Shown piece after piece: positions 1 through 11,964 of a stretch of DNA of 64,000 nucleotides; position 1 is the stretch's first letter, and every line of letters starts with the position of its first letter. Both the position numbers and the translations under genes were made by a program. This DNA is from Diogma glabrata (Eukaryota; Arthropoda; Insecta; Diptera; Cylindrotomidae). The DNA is taken from NCBI GenBank assembly GCA_963693315.1, contig OY856186.1, positions 380,818,768 through 380,882,767 of the forward strand, written 5' to 3'. Below the pieces are notes generated by a model. The model was not told the origin of the DNA. It did no database searches and saw only the letters and a program-made list of their open reading frames with translations.

Positions 1-295
1 TTTGATTAAAATAAACCCAAATTGAATCTTTTTAATTTTTCAATTGCATTATAACTTTCCAAATTTCGATGTAAATATACGATATAGTACTATAAAATGA
101 CCTTCCTGGCTCACTACTTATAATCATATTCGTTTTTGCCCCTATATAAATTTCTTCATATTTCAAGAAATTTTCAACGTTAGAAAAATTAGTTTTTTGT
201 ACGAGTAAACCGTAAAATGCACTTTTACGATTTAAAAATTGTTCGTGAAGCAGGCCTTTTTTCCTATTGAAATAACAATGCCAAAAATGCAATAA
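1..295. other. left flank of the duplication, no gene recognised
   Basis: AT-rich sequence outside the duplicated block. It does not match the sequence that precedes copy B (27960-28324), so the shared homology starts near 296. An 88-codon open frame on the minus strand has no recognisable domain and is probably chance. Confidence 0.5.
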
Positions 296-903
296 CAATA
301 CCTAAAGTTATTATTATTACTATTATTTCGAAAAACTACTTGGATAAAATAATTTTCTCAAAAAATATTTTACTATTTTGTTTAAATATATGTATTTTTA
401 TCTATGCAAATAATACAGCATCTTACTCCTACAACAAATCTTGTATGCAATTCGGGCATAAAGTATCTTTTTTGTTTTCGAGTGATTGTTTCTCTCGGCT
501 TACGCCTCGAGCAACAATTTCACTCTCAAGCGGAAAAGACATATTTTAGGCCTTTAATACATAAATAGCTATTTCGGCAAACGGCTGTAAACTATAAACT
601 TTACACCCGCTTGGTAGAAGGTTAAAGTCTAATTTTTTTTATATAACAAAGCGGCAGTAAAGTAACGCCATTTTTTCTTGTTTTACGGCGGCAATGAAGT
701 AACTCATATTTTTACGGCGGTAGAAAAAGTGTCACCATTTTTTTCCATATTTTTACGATATTTGTTATCTTTTCAAACAAATTGCATAACTATCACAACA
801 AAAAATAACAAATATTTTGATTGGCTTATGAAATTTTGAATTGAAAGGTTGCTTTGAAAAAAAATTTAATTTTTTATATTATATATAATATAATTTTTTT
901 TTT

Positions 904-1548
904 GGATTTTTTGTATTAAATTTCTAGATATTACGATGTGTGAATTCATAGGATGAGAGAATATTTTATCAACATCTAAGTCAACATTCTAATCACATCC
1001 CAAGTCACGAGTGTAAAGTCATTATTGATTGTTGTCGATCAATGCGAAACTTAATATCTGACGTAAAGTCAATTTATTGCTATATTTTTGGTTAGGAAAT
1101 GTAGACAATTTTAGGGGAATTTTTAAATTTGGATGGGTTTTTTGTGAACAATTAAGCTTAAGTACATATTGGAAATCACTTGAATTTTGCAATTCGAAAT
1201 AACTTTTCATTTTCTCTAAAATTCCTTCAGAAAAAATATTTTTGTGTTTCGTGTCAGGATTCGAACTACATTCATCAGAGACACGTCGGCCGCTGTGGCT
1301 AATTTGTGTAAGACACACGGGATTTGAACATGTGTCTCTGATGAATGTAGTTCAAATCCTGACACGAAACAGTAATAAATTGACTTTACGTCAGATATTA
1401 AGTTTCGCATTGATTGACAACAATCAATAATGACTTTACACTCGTGACTTGGGATGTGATTAGAATGTTGACTTAGATGTTGACAAAATATTCTCTCATC
1501 CTATGAATTCACACATCGTAATATCTAGAAATTTAATACAAAAAATCC
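904..1548. repeat. inverted repeat, ~180-bp arms (copy A)
   Basis: 904-1083 is nearly the reverse complement of 1369-1548; the arms share the words gatgtgtgaattcatagg and tgacgtaaagtcaattta. The loop carries half of a second inverted pair: 1127-1283 is complementary to 1713-1875. The result is a nested foldback cluster. The arms read as small open frames, but these are mirror images of each other and not genes. Confidence 0.85.
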
Positions 1549-1672
1549 CAAAGAAATGCAAATTCTAATATGTAATCATAGTTGAAAAATTCAACTTAAG
1601 TAAATATGAAAAATGATGAAGTTTCAATTTAGAAATTACCTGAACATCAAAATTAAAATATGGTTCGTCATC

Positions 1673-1755
1673 GGCCGCTGTGGCTAATTTGGGTAAGACA
1701 CACGGGATTTGAACATGTGTCTCTGATGAATGTAGTTCGAATCCTGACACGAAAC
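1673..1755 (+). repeat. tRNA-like SINE head (copy A)
   Basis: The stretch holds tggctaatttggg, close to the RNA polymerase III A box, and about 55 bases later agttcgaatcc, close to the B box. It is followed by a ~120-base AT-rich tail ending in a TA microsatellite. A second, inverted and partly duplicated copy lies at 1248-1368. The stems are too imperfect for a working tRNA gene. A tRNA-derived SINE is the best reading; a chance A/B-box pair in a foldback is the alternative. Confidence 0.4.
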
Positions 1756-1875
1756 ACAAAAAAAATTTTTTCTGAAGGAATTTTAGAGAAAATGAAAAGT
1801 TATTTCGAATTGCAAAATTCAAGTGATTTCCAATATGTACTTAAGCTTAATTGTTCACAAAAAACCCATCCAAAT

Positions 1876-1995
1876 ATAATATAATATTATATATTATATA
1901 TAATATATAATTAATTATATTATATATAATTTTTATATAATATATATAATATATATTTTTTATATAATATATAATATATAAAATATTATATCCAA
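1876..1995. repeat. TA-rich microsatellite (copy A)
   Basis: About 120 bases of almost pure A/T in alternating tatataat words with many short self-complementary runs. It directly follows the SINE-like tail. Confidence 0.8.
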
Positions 1996-2631
1996 TATTT
2001 TATAGTATCTTTTTCTTGATTAACATATAATCTTGATTAATTAACTCAGTGATCAGACGCTTTGAAAATTGTTATACTATACGATTAAGTATAAGCAGGA
2101 GGGATCGATTTTGATCGATTATGATCAATGTTGATCTACGGGTCTGACTACCCTGCGTACTCCAGTCCCTGCCGTTGACATATGAGTTAGCGTGAGATAT
2201 CACATACCACTGGCAATGGCAGGAGATGTCATTAGCCAAGATGATATCTTAGGGTGCTGGCGGACGAACTTTAATTAGTCAACGGCAGCACTTCCAGTCT
2301 TAGCTGGGCAGCGTTCCGTAGCGGTACCGCTCATTAGCTCTTCCGAGGAATCGAACCAACACGTAGTTATGTGTGGGCTTTGTGCCTCGATTAAGGTGGT
2401 GGGCGGTGCGTCTGGGGTGCGCTGCATCAGCTGGATTATTGGCATTTAGTTTTGTTTTGTTTTCTGCAAATTTCTCACAATTTGTTTTTCACTTATTATT
2501 TTGTTATTATTTCTTCATCTTATCATGAAATATTGGCATATGTCATATTTTGTAGTATGATAGGATTTTTTACTTAGTTATGCATTTTAAAATAAAACAC
2601 AAAAAAATAAAATAAACATTTTGATATATAT

Positions 2632-3297
2632 ATGGCAGTACAACCGAAAAAAAATAAGTCTGCAAGTGGTAAAGCAAATTTGCGCAATCCACCCGCCCAT
2701 AAAGCGGCATGTCCACGGAATTTGCAGGAACAAAACATATATGAATCAATAAAAAATTTTAAAATACATGTTCAAAACATCTGCGGATTGAACGCTAACC
2801 ATGACCACGTGCAACATCATCTTGAGCACGACAAACCGAACATTCTATTCCTTACAGAAACACAAGTTTCTGAAAATTTTCTCTTTATAGAATCGCTTAA
2901 TTCCAAATATAGGCTCGAATCAGCTTTCAAACTCCATCAGGGCGTATGCGCATTCATTCATGAGAGTGTTGCGTACACGCGCTTTCCAAATTTTGAACTA
3001 CACGGTGACGGCTTCAATACAATGGTTTTAAAGATTTGTCTTCCAGAAATGACTTTTTTTACAATAGCTTTATACCGGTCCCCCAACAAACGTAACCCAA
3101 ACTTTTTTAATATACTGACAAAAATTATAGACGAGATTAGAGCAAAGTCCCCTAATTGTGAAGTTATCGTTACCGGTGACTTCAACGTCCACAACAAATC
3201 ATGGTTGGAATTCTCCAAATCGACCGACGATGTTGACAATAGTGGCAAACTGGCAGAAATTTTTTGCCGCGTCTCAGGGCCTATTCCAAATTGTTAA
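2632..3297 (+). pseudogene. LINE pol, 5' part: AP-like endonuclease
   Basis: Opens with ATG 2632 and encodes about 221 residues. After a basic N-terminus comes an exonuclease-endonuclease-phosphatase fold: the metal-ligand Glu region ILFLTETQ (about 71-78) and the core TGDFNVHNKSW (about 181-191). This domain nicks target DNA to start target-primed reverse transcription. Comparison with the related fragment at 51526-51984 shows that the natural frame continues into the next entry. The last ~10 residues here are out of frame, which puts a one-base indel in the T run near 3260. Family-level identity is secure; whether this copy can still move is unlikely with the break. Confidence 0.85.
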
Positions 3298-5656
3298 AAG
3301 CCCGACTTTCACTCCCCGTAATGGCGGTGATAATAGTTTTCTACTAGATCTCTATCTTACCACAATGCCAGATATTACGAGTGTCGATGTTGCGAAAGGT
3401 AGTATTGGAAATTCTGATCATTATTTATTCTCATCAGTTATCAAAACTGATTTACTTAAAACTGCAGCTCCCAAACCCCGTAAAATATTTCACTACTCAA
3501 AAATGGATAAGAGTGGTCTTCAAAATTTTTTCCATGGTTTCCCTTTCGACCGTCATTGTTTTTACACTGACAATGTAAATGTTTCTGCTCAAAACTTTAC
3601 AGAAACCATCCAATTTGCTATCAATAAATTTGTCCCTTTCTCCATAGTAAAACCCAAACAAAAATACTTGTATTCGAAAGCTGCCAAAACGGCATTTAGA
3701 AACAAACGTAGATCATTTAATATTTGGATTCATAACAAAACTCCCACTAATCGATCCCAATATCTAAAGGCCAACAAAATATCTAATCAGATTATCTCAA
3801 ACGAAAAGTCCGAAATTGACAGAGCGAAAGCCTCAAAACTTACGTCTATGTCTGTTTCTGACAAGAGTTTCTACAGTGCCATTAATTCTTTAAATTCTGG
3901 TACAAAATTTTCTATTCCCCCTATTATTGATGGTGATTTAATCGTCAATGATCCCGCAAGAAAAGCTAACTTGTTCGCTGAACGCTTTGCTCTGAACTCC
4001 ACTGTTTTGGAAACTCCTAAAGAAATACCCCAAATCCAGTCTTCAGGAGTTAATATGAATGAACTTCACTTCAAACCCAAAATAGTCGCTAAACTTTTAA
4101 AGGGGTTAAACATCAACAAAGCATCAGGAATGGACAATATTCCACCCATTATTTTAAAAACCTTTTCCAAAGAACTTGCACCAGCTTTAACTAAAATATT
4201 CTACCAATCCTACAAATCTGGTATATTTCCCTCGTGCTGGAAGTTGGCAAATGTCCAGCCCGTCCCCAAAAAGGGACCAAAATCCGATATCTCAAATTAT
4301 AGGCCAATAGCTTTACTATCGGTCCTATCCAAAGTCTATGAGCATTATATTAATACACATATTTCAAAATTTCTGGAAGAATATCATTTAATATCCGACA
4401 GCCAATACGGTTTTCGAAACAAAAGATCAACTACCGATCTATTAAACTATGTAGCGCATTGTTGGAACAGCATACTTGATAAAGGTGGTGAAACATACGT
4501 TATCGCTTTAGACATCTCCAAGGCATTCGATCGAGTCTGGCATGCCAACTTAATCAACAAGCTCGTTGCGTACGGTTTTCATCCCAATGTTGTGAAGCTG
4601 ATTCAAAATTTTCTATCCGACCGATACATTTCGGTAACCTTAGACGGATATTCTTCTGAGTCTAAACTAATTAACGCTGGTGTACCCCAAGGCTCAGTAT
4701 TGTCCCCAACCCTATTTTTGATTTATATCAACGAATTGTTGAAAATCACCAGCAACCCAATAAATAGTTTTGCAGATGATAGTACTCTGCACAAGTCGTT
4801 CGAGCCCCTTCCTTCAAAAGGTAAAATGCACGAACGAATTAATCCTGCCCGGAGAGACGCTGCCATAAACGTGAACAAAGACCTGAATAAAGTCGCCGAC
4901 TGGGGTGACCAAAACCTTGTCAATTTCAACTCCACCAAAACACAGCTGTTGATTGTTTCCAGATTAAAGACCGAGTTCCCCAAAGATATTTTATTTAGTA
5001 TGTGTGATGAACCAATAGGTGAATGTAAAAACATTCGTTTATTGGGTGTCATAGTTTCAAATGACCTACTCTGGAACGATCATGTAATGGCGATGGCAAA
5101 AAGCGCGTCTAAAAAACTCGGCCTCTTAAATAGATGCAAAAAATTTTTCACTCCATACCAATTGCTCCATGTTTATAAGTCCTATATTCGTCCCTGTATG
5201 GAGTACTGCTGTCAAGTTTGGGGTGCTGCCTCTGTTTCCATCTTGGCCCTCTTGGACTCTGTTCAAAAGCGAGCCATACGAATTGTAGGTGATCGAACTT
5301 TGACATCAAAACTTGATTCCCTACAACATCGTCGCACTGTTGCTGACCTCGTTGTTTTTTACAAATATCGTCATCAGCAGTGCTCAGATGAAATCAGCGG
5401 CATCATGCCTCAAACTTATTCTTACCCCCGTTCCACTCGGCAATCGGCTGCCGCAACCAGTGAAACGGTAAAGATCCCGCGCTGTCATACTGGCAGATCG
5501 CAGAGAGACTTCTTTGTCCGAACTGCGTACAAATGGAATAGTTTGCCGGAACACTTAGTCTCAGGTGGCTTCAACCCACAGATGTTTAAAAAAAGCGATA
5601 ATCTACACCTCAGAACGCCAGTTGTTGTGGGACCCAGGTCTAGACCTAGGTCTTAA
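3257..5656 (+). pseudogene. LINE pol, 3' part: reverse transcriptase
   Basis: This long frame is open from 3158, but only from about 3257 does it match family sequence. It resumes with KSPTFTPRNGGD and the endonuclease His motif SDHYL. The reverse transcriptase follows, with NYRPIALLS, DISKAFDRVW, GVPQGSVLSP and the catalytic FADD (residues about 380, 452, 508 and 538 of the 832-residue frame). The C-terminal half has QKRAIRIVGD and a short tail ending in PRSRPRS. Length and order fit a CR1/Jockey-group LINE. No RNase H follows. Only the single frameshift near 3260 separates it from the endonuclease part, so the insertion is young. Confidence 0.88.
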
Positions 5657-5745
5657 AAGGTATTTATGTGTTGTTGTGACACATATTCTAAACCCTATTA
5701 CACAACACATTTTATTAAAAAAAAAAAAAAAAAAAAAAAGTCTGC

Positions 5746-6245
5746 TCGCATAATAATAAATAAATAAATACAAATTGATAATAAATCATATTTATAACGA
5801 TAATAAATCATATTTATAAAAATTTTGATGCATTAATTTCATATTCATAAAAAATTTAAATGTTTGCCGAAAAAAATTGTGTATTTAATTCGGATCTAAA
5901 GTAACTTTTTGTGTTTCGTCTATTGTCTATAATTGTCCAAAATATATACTCAACACAAAAAGTAGCACGTTAGCTCCTAATTAAATAATATACTATTTAT
6001 TAATCTCTAATGTATCACTTATAAACTCAGGTTTAATGAAATTTTACAAAACAGTTTTAAAAAACGTTTTAATAGCGTGTAGCATACATGAATCCTTAAT
6101 GCAATACATGAATCCTTTGTGTTTCTCTTTTCAATGAAAATGTATTTGCCTCATTACTTGTACGACTTTTTTGCAATTTTAAATTTGTTTCAACTGGTTC
6201 TTTAAATTTTTGAATTTTGTTACTATCGTAAATTTTTCTTTTTTA
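5746..6245. other. no gene seen
   Basis: AT-rich DNA shared with copy B (30495-31000). It contains a short direct repeat (two copies of ataataaatcatatttataa-like words near 5780-5820) and no domain-bearing frame. Confidence 0.5.
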
Positions 6246-6380
6246 GATTTAGGAGAACATCCTAATGTAGCTGTAGAAGCTGTTGAAGTATCATTTATCG
6301 ATTCTACCAAAACCCCTGATATTCAAAGTCTGAGTCTTTTTCTAACACAGAAAAGTGGTGAACCTATAGCGCCAAATATA
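6246..6380 (+). pseudogene. exon-like fragment of unknown protein
   Basis: A pyrimidine-rich stretch ending in ttttag is followed by a frame with ordinary codon use: DLGEHPNVAVEAVEVSFIDS, then TKTPDIQSLSLFLTQKSGEP. The composition differs from the A/T-only frames around it. Copy B (about 31005-31125) keeps the frame with two substitutions (A to T, S to I). It runs straight into a MITE remnant at 6355. I do not recognise the family. It could be a captured host exon or a piece of a DNA-transposon protein. Confidence 0.35.
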
Positions 6381-6515
6381 AAAAAATTTAGCGCCATCTT
6401 GAAATATAAAAATCCATATAAAAAAAATTTAATCGAAAACACTAATCCATATTTTTGCATATGGTTTTGGCATGACGTGATTTGGGTAGGCTTGCAGTAA
6501 TTTTTGGTTTTACTA
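6355..6515 (-). mobile_element. solo remnant of the CAAAACC MITE family (copy A)
   Basis: Reverse-complement similarity to the three tandem units at 11060-11964: the shared run attagtgttttygattaaat, the tatatgga word and the trailing gttttggttttt-like end. It is diverged and lacks crisp termini. Confidence 0.55.
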
Positions 6516-8274
6516 TTGAAATCATATTAGATGGAATGATAATTCCATACAAAATTTTCCAAAAAAATTAACAAAATTATATTCTTCTCAATTTCTGATT
6601 TCCCCAAGCTCAGAATAACCAATATAAAAAATATATTACAAACTAAAGGTCGAAAGTCAAATGAACAAAACAGTTTAATGAAAAGGTTTTATACTCAATA
6701 AAAAAATAAGACTTCAAAAACTTTAACAACACCACTTCAAAATTTTTTTTATAAAATATGTAAATATAAACGAATTTGACGGTTTGGCAAATATTTATTT
6801 TCTTGCAGTTGGCGCTCTCAAATAACAAAAAATGAAACAGAAAATGTTAAACTTTATATATTTAAACTGCTCCAACATCTGTGAGACATGTTTACGAACG
6901 AAAAACGTTTTTATCTCGCGTAGGAAATGCAATTTTTTCTATGATAGTAATATATAATCGATATTTACTATAAATTATAAAGTTAGAAATCGACAACAAA
7001 ACGTTCAAAATTCGTATTCTATTTTTTCATGATTGCGTTGCTTAAAATACTTTTGTAAAATTATATGAAAAACCATAGCAACTACAATTTGTTATTTTTT
7101 TTACACTAGTGGAATAGACTTTTCACTTGTTATCATAGAAAAACAATATTTTACAAACGGCACCAAAAGTTTTTCAGCATCTGCAACATTGAATGATCGA
7201 AAACCAAATGTGTTGCTATTTTAGATAGCAATATTAGCCTTCCATAGTTTAAAGTTCGGTAGGTTTTTCATATGTTGTCTTACATGTTCTGTGGTAAATT
7301 TGAGCGGAAAAAAACATCAAAAATGTAAATTCAGCAGTTTTTTAAAGATCTTTAATACACAATGTACAAAAACAAAACCAATAAAAAGAAATGATATCTT
7401 ATGTGACGCAATTGGCAGCGGAAAAACAACAAATACATAAATTTAGCAGTTTCTTATTCGGGTTTAATACACAACGTAAAATTACAAAACCAAAAAATGA
7501 TACGTTTTGTCTAGCAAATTGAATACTGTTATAGTAAAAACATATCATTTATCTATTCAAACTAAAATTTGCAGTAAAACTACCAAGTGACAAAAATGTA
7601 TTTAAACATGTCATGTTTAATTTTTTATTTCAATTTTATCAATGATAATATTTGTGGAAAAGCAAATGTCTAGTCAAACAAAATGTCTTAAAAATGTTTG
7701 GCCATGTTTCGGTGGTCGATACAGCTATGTTTACAAAGTATAATTTTATTTCCCATCGGCACCCAAATGTACAATGCCTTATTTGATAGGTAATCTGAAA
7801 CGAGAGAAGTACAAAACAAAACGGAAGAAACTGTCTCCTCAAAGAGTTTTCGCGTTTGTTTTGTACTTTTCTCGTTTCTCGGTTATTTTTTGGCATCTCA
7901 CAGTTATGACTACATACAAAATTGCATTTAAGAGGTTTTAATCTTAGCTAAAAGAAAATTCTTTGATATGATAGGCGCGCCACCTGTAAAACTTCCAAAT
8001 TTTTTTTAGATAAAATAAGTTTTAATATTTAAGAAAATATGTTTTATATTATATTGTCTGTTTTCCGTTCTTTTTTCAGCTTTTTAGCGTTAAAACATGT
8101 TACAATTTTAAATGTAAACAATATTTATGTAGTTTGAGCCATAGAATCGCTAAAATAATGATACAATGGTCGAATAATGTTATACAAAATTTGATTTTCT
8201 CATGGTAAGGCGTAAGATGCTCGTCAAAATTTTAGTTTGAGCTGTTTTTTTTTGAGTAATTTTTTTTTTGTTGT
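6516..8274. other. no gene seen
   Basis: About 1.75 kb of AT-rich DNA, repeated in copy B (about 31770-33540). Short open frames have no recognisable domains and do not show coding-like base use. Nothing else stands out. Confidence 0.5.
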
Positions 8275-8349
8275 ATTAAAAAACTCGCAAATTTCTACAA
8301 AATTTATGATGCATTAAAAAACTCGCAAATTTCTACAAAATTTATGATA
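8275..8349. repeat. 38-bp tandem duplication (copy A)
   Basis: Two adjacent copies of a 38-base unit containing aactcgcaaatttctacaaa. Copy B carries the same two units at about 33540-33613. Confidence 0.85.
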
Positions 8350-10354
8350 TTGTTTTTGATTTTAACCAAATTATTAAAAACTTTCGAAAATTGCATAGAT
8401 GTAGTTTTGCTTATAACTAATTTTCTTTTTAAAATTTGTTTGATATCTGTTTGTAATCAGTCCTTATTTCAACTAATCTGATACACCTGTTTCTTCTTGT
8501 ACACACAGCTGTTTGTTCAATAAATCTGCCTATTTCTAATGTCCACCCAGCCGCTTGAAATTTTTGTTTTTTCATATGATGGTTGTGTTTGATCGTTTTC
8601 TCTAATATGTAATTGTCAATTCAAAATATGAACTGAATATGCTAGGTATTAACAGTTGATGAAAGAAAAACAAAGAATTAATTTGAAGTACGTGAAAAAT
8701 AACATCAAAATTTGTAATAACGATAAAAAAATAAATTGTAACTAATATATTCAAAGATTAAAAAGATTCAAATAAAAAGAAATTTTAAGTTACACACTTT
8801 CATTGGAAGCGAACTAAGAACTGAATTTGTTTGGGACAAAAACCTTTTCCATATTTTTACTCACAAATTTCTGTACTATGAATATTATTTGTATTTTTTA
8901 TATTTTCTTTCTTATAATTTTTTATAATGCAAAACGAACACCAAATATTTTATGATTATTATTTAAATGGTTTTCATTTTTATATTGATTAAAATGATCA
9001 CGTTGTGTATCGTACACAAAACACAGACTGTTTTTATCCAATATGACTCACAATTTAAAATTAATGTAAGAATATCGTTTTCACAAACCCTATTGCCAAA
9101 CAAACAAAACAAGTACAATTTTAACCCAGAACTTTTCGACCTCGGTTTTATTAAATGAATTTTGATATCTTGTTTGATGGAATTGCCTTTAATTTTTTTT
9201 TTAAATTCATTCAACTTCTAATCACTATTGATCACTATTCACTATAAAGCATAATTTAATCAATATATTTATAATATTAAATTAAAAAAAAAATGTAGAA
9301 TTAATTTCAATGTATTATACAACAAAATTAAAATGCAAGCCACAACTATAAATTATAGTTTATTTTTATGACCTCGAAAGAAATATTTTATAGAATTAAG
9401 ACTAGGAAATAAGTTAAAAATAATAAATACATGTCCTAATATTGAAATGTCTTTTCAAAAATCCTGTTTAAACATATCAAAATTATTTACAACGGCAGAA
9501 ATGTCAATCCGTTGATTGAAAACGAAAATTTAGTTTATAATATTAAAAAGAGCAACTATTTCAACAATATCTAGCCAACATTTAAGCTATAATTAAATGT
9601 AATCGTCTTCCAAACAAAATGTTTGAGAAAATATATTAAGATTATAGTGTTAAAAAACTAACTGCCTTATATCATTTTTAATTCAATATTAACATTTTTT
9701 TTACACTTAAATTTTAGAAGTAAGTAATTTAATAAAAAAATGATGTATTTATATTAAATAATAATTAAATTAATTAAATGAAACCGTCAAAATTAAATAA
9801 AAAAATAAATGATTTTTAAAAAAAAATTAATCCGTCATAAATAATTTAATCGAAATTCGAATATAATTGTTACTTAATTTTAATTTAAAAATCACAACTA
9901 AAATGGATGATCGATCAAAAAAATCAAACAATAAAATTTGTTTATATCATATTCATAAATAATAAAATTAGAACAAAAAATTATCATTCCATTCATATTT
10001 TCCTGTTTATAAGGAAAAACACGAATATGCCTTTGTATAAATTAAATATTTTAAAATTAAAAAAAAAAAAAATTAAATAAATATATTTATTAGTATGATG
10101 TTTTTTTAAATAAAGAATGAAATTTAAAATTACAAATTGGATTTTTTTAAAATTTTTAATAAACAAAAAAAAATAACTTTTAGTTTTTGTTTTTGAATAA
10201 TTTTAGGTTCACTTTTCACATCGATGTTCCATACAATTCCATAAATTAGTGTTTCATAAGAAAAATATTTGAACTATTAGGTTTCTATCTAAATCTATTA
10301 CAAAAGGTATTCAAAAAGAAAGGTATGTATTCATTTTATCATTCATTCTATTCT
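8350..10354. other. no gene; contains an old repeat shared with 12259-12660
   Basis: 8949-9120 resembles 12259-12660 in order of words (attttatgattattatttaa, then aatgatcac..tttgtatcg, acacaaaacayagact, ttgccaaacaaa), so it is a diverged dispersed repeat. The remainder, to 10354, is very A/T-rich with poly-A and poly-T runs. No gene is supported. Confidence 0.5.
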
Positions 10355-10882
10355 GGGGTCCTATTCCCGAACACATATTTGTCAATCGACGACAATATTG
10401 TCAATTTCACCAAAATGCTTAACAACTTTGTATAAAGATGGTATACTCTTGTTTGTGTATCCTTAGACACAAACCAATTATAACAAATTTGTACAAAATT
10501 ATAATAGATTTTTGGTACTAAATTCGTACTTTTGACATCTAACTTTTTTAATCTTAAAACATGCAAAATAAAATAAAAATATATTTAATAAATAAATATG
10601 TTTTAATGATATTTATATAAAAATATAATTATTTAATATTATTATAGACTTAATTTTGCGTTATAAATTAACTTTTTCGCCAATCGATGAAATTTGTAAA
10701 AAAAAGTCAACACACAAAACATAAAGCAAAATTGTGATTTTCACAGTAGCTATATTGGTCTTGTCAGATTCACAATATTGTGTTGAATTTTCACCAAATT
10801 GGTGTTACATAATACGAAATTCACAATATTGTGTGAATTTACAATATTTTGATGACATTTTTGTGTTCGGGAATAGGGCCCC
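10355..10882. mobile_element. MITE with GGGGYCCTATTCCCGAACAC ends (copy A)
   Basis: The left end ggggtcctattcccgaacac is mirrored by gtgttcgggaatagggcccc at the right end, 528 bases apart, with further matching subterminal caatattgtcaatttc-like words. There is no coding capacity. A third partial end (gtattcccgaacacat) at 10968-11059 is a truncated second copy. I could not assign a target duplication. Confidence 0.75.
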
Positions 10883-11059
10883 TGTTATGGATCACTTTGA
10901 GGTAAGATTAAAAATAAATAATTTTGTACAGGAAAATAATTTTTTTTTAATAATCAACTGGGTCTGTATTCCCGAACACATATGTATTTGTCAATCGACA
11001 ATATTGTCAATTTCAGTTTCACCTAAATGCTTACTTTGTGTAAAAATGGCATTTCATAC

Positions 11060-11321
11060 AAAACCTCCGTAATCATAGCCCTACTGATTCACGCCATTTG
11101 CAATAAACAATGAACATTGCCATATGAAAAAAATTAGATTAGTGTTTTTGATTAAATTTGTTTGAATTTTTTTATATGGAGTTTTATTTTTCCAGATGGC
11201 GTTATAGGCGTTATGGCTATTTTTTGAGTTTTTTTTATATTGAATTTTAATTTCAAAATGGCACAAGTTCACGATTTTTACTTTGCTAAAAAATGAAGAA
11301 GGCTTCTATATCGGGGGTTTT
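11060..11321 (+). mobile_element. CAAAACC MITE, unit 1 (copy A)
   Basis: 262 bases bounded by aaaacctccg and cgggggtttt, flanked on both sides by atttcata (8-bp target duplication). Non-coding. Contains ccagatggcgttataggcg and a near-repeat of it. An 8-bp duplication points to a hAT-type mobilising transposase, although the termini are not the commonest hAT form. Confidence 0.75.
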
Positions 11322-11431
11322 GATTTCATAGCACAAATTTGTGTATCATATAGATTTGTATCTTAGTTACGACATTATAACAGTTTTCATCACTTTTGGT
11401 ACTAAATTGCAAGACAATTTTGCAATAAAAC

Positions 11432-11699
11432 AAAACCCCCGATATATCATAGCCATACACTTTCACGCCATTTGCAATAAACAATGAATATTGCCATATG
11501 CAAAAAATTGGATTAGTGTTTTTGATTAAGTATTTTTGAATTTTTTTTATATGGAGTTTTATTTTTCCAGATGGCGTTATGAGCGTTATGGCGATTTTTT
11601 GAATTTTTTTTATATTGAGTTTTAATTTCAAAATGGCGCTACAAGCTCACGATTTTTATTGTGCTAAAAAATGTAGATGGCTTCTATACCGGGGGTTTT
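11432..11699 (+). mobile_element. CAAAACC MITE, unit 2 (copy A only)
   Basis: 268 bases bounded by aaaacccccgatat and gggggtttt, flanked by aataaaac on each side. The unit and one aataaaac word are missing in copy B, whose sequence goes straight to the counterpart of unit 3. Confidence 0.8.
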
Positions 11700-11709
11700 G
11701 AATAAAACC

Positions 11710-11964
11710 AAAACCTCTGTAGTCATAGCCCTACTGATTCACGCCCTTTGCAATAAACAATGAACATTGCCATATGCAAAAAATTGGATTAGTGTTTTTG
11801 ATTAAATTTTTTTGAATTTTTTTTATATGGAGTTTTATTTTTCCAGATGGCGTTATAGGCGTTATGGCGATTTTTTGAATTTTTTTATATTGAGTTTTAA
11901 TTTCAAAATGGCTCTAAAAGTTCACAATTTTTTTTGTGCTAAAAAATGTTCTATATCGGAGGTT
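11710..11964 (+). mobile_element. CAAAACC MITE, unit 3 (copy A)
   Basis: About 255 bases bounded by aaaacctctg and atatcggaggtt. It shares the flanking word aataaaac with unit 2, so the word occurs three times around two units. Present in copy B at 37014-37259. Confidence 0.75.

Larger units (their letters stand above)
2090..5745 (+). mobile_element. nearly intact CR1/Jockey-like LINE, copy A only
   Basis: A ~3.65-kb insertion: about 540 bases of comparatively GC-rich 5' UTR, one endonuclease-reverse transcriptase frame broken by a single frameshift, a short 3' UTR and a ~20-base poly-A tract. Copy B reads straight through (gattaag joined to ctgctcgc near 30490), giving the empty site. No Gag-like ORF1 precedes the pol frame. 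The same family occurs as minus-strand fragments at 24205-24902, 49358-52458, 14990-15090 and about 12860-13060, and as end pieces at 62404-62830. The target duplication is unclear because of the poly-A. Confidence 0.9.

Noticed and set aside
1673..1755. Functional tRNA gene
   Set aside because: A-box and B-box words are present but the acceptor and T stems do not pair well and no anticodon arm is convincing.
3158..3256. ATG at 3158 as the true start of the long reverse transcriptase frame
   Set aside because: The first ~33 residues overlap the endonuclease core in another frame and do not match the related copy at 51526-51984; the frame becomes genuine only after about 3257.
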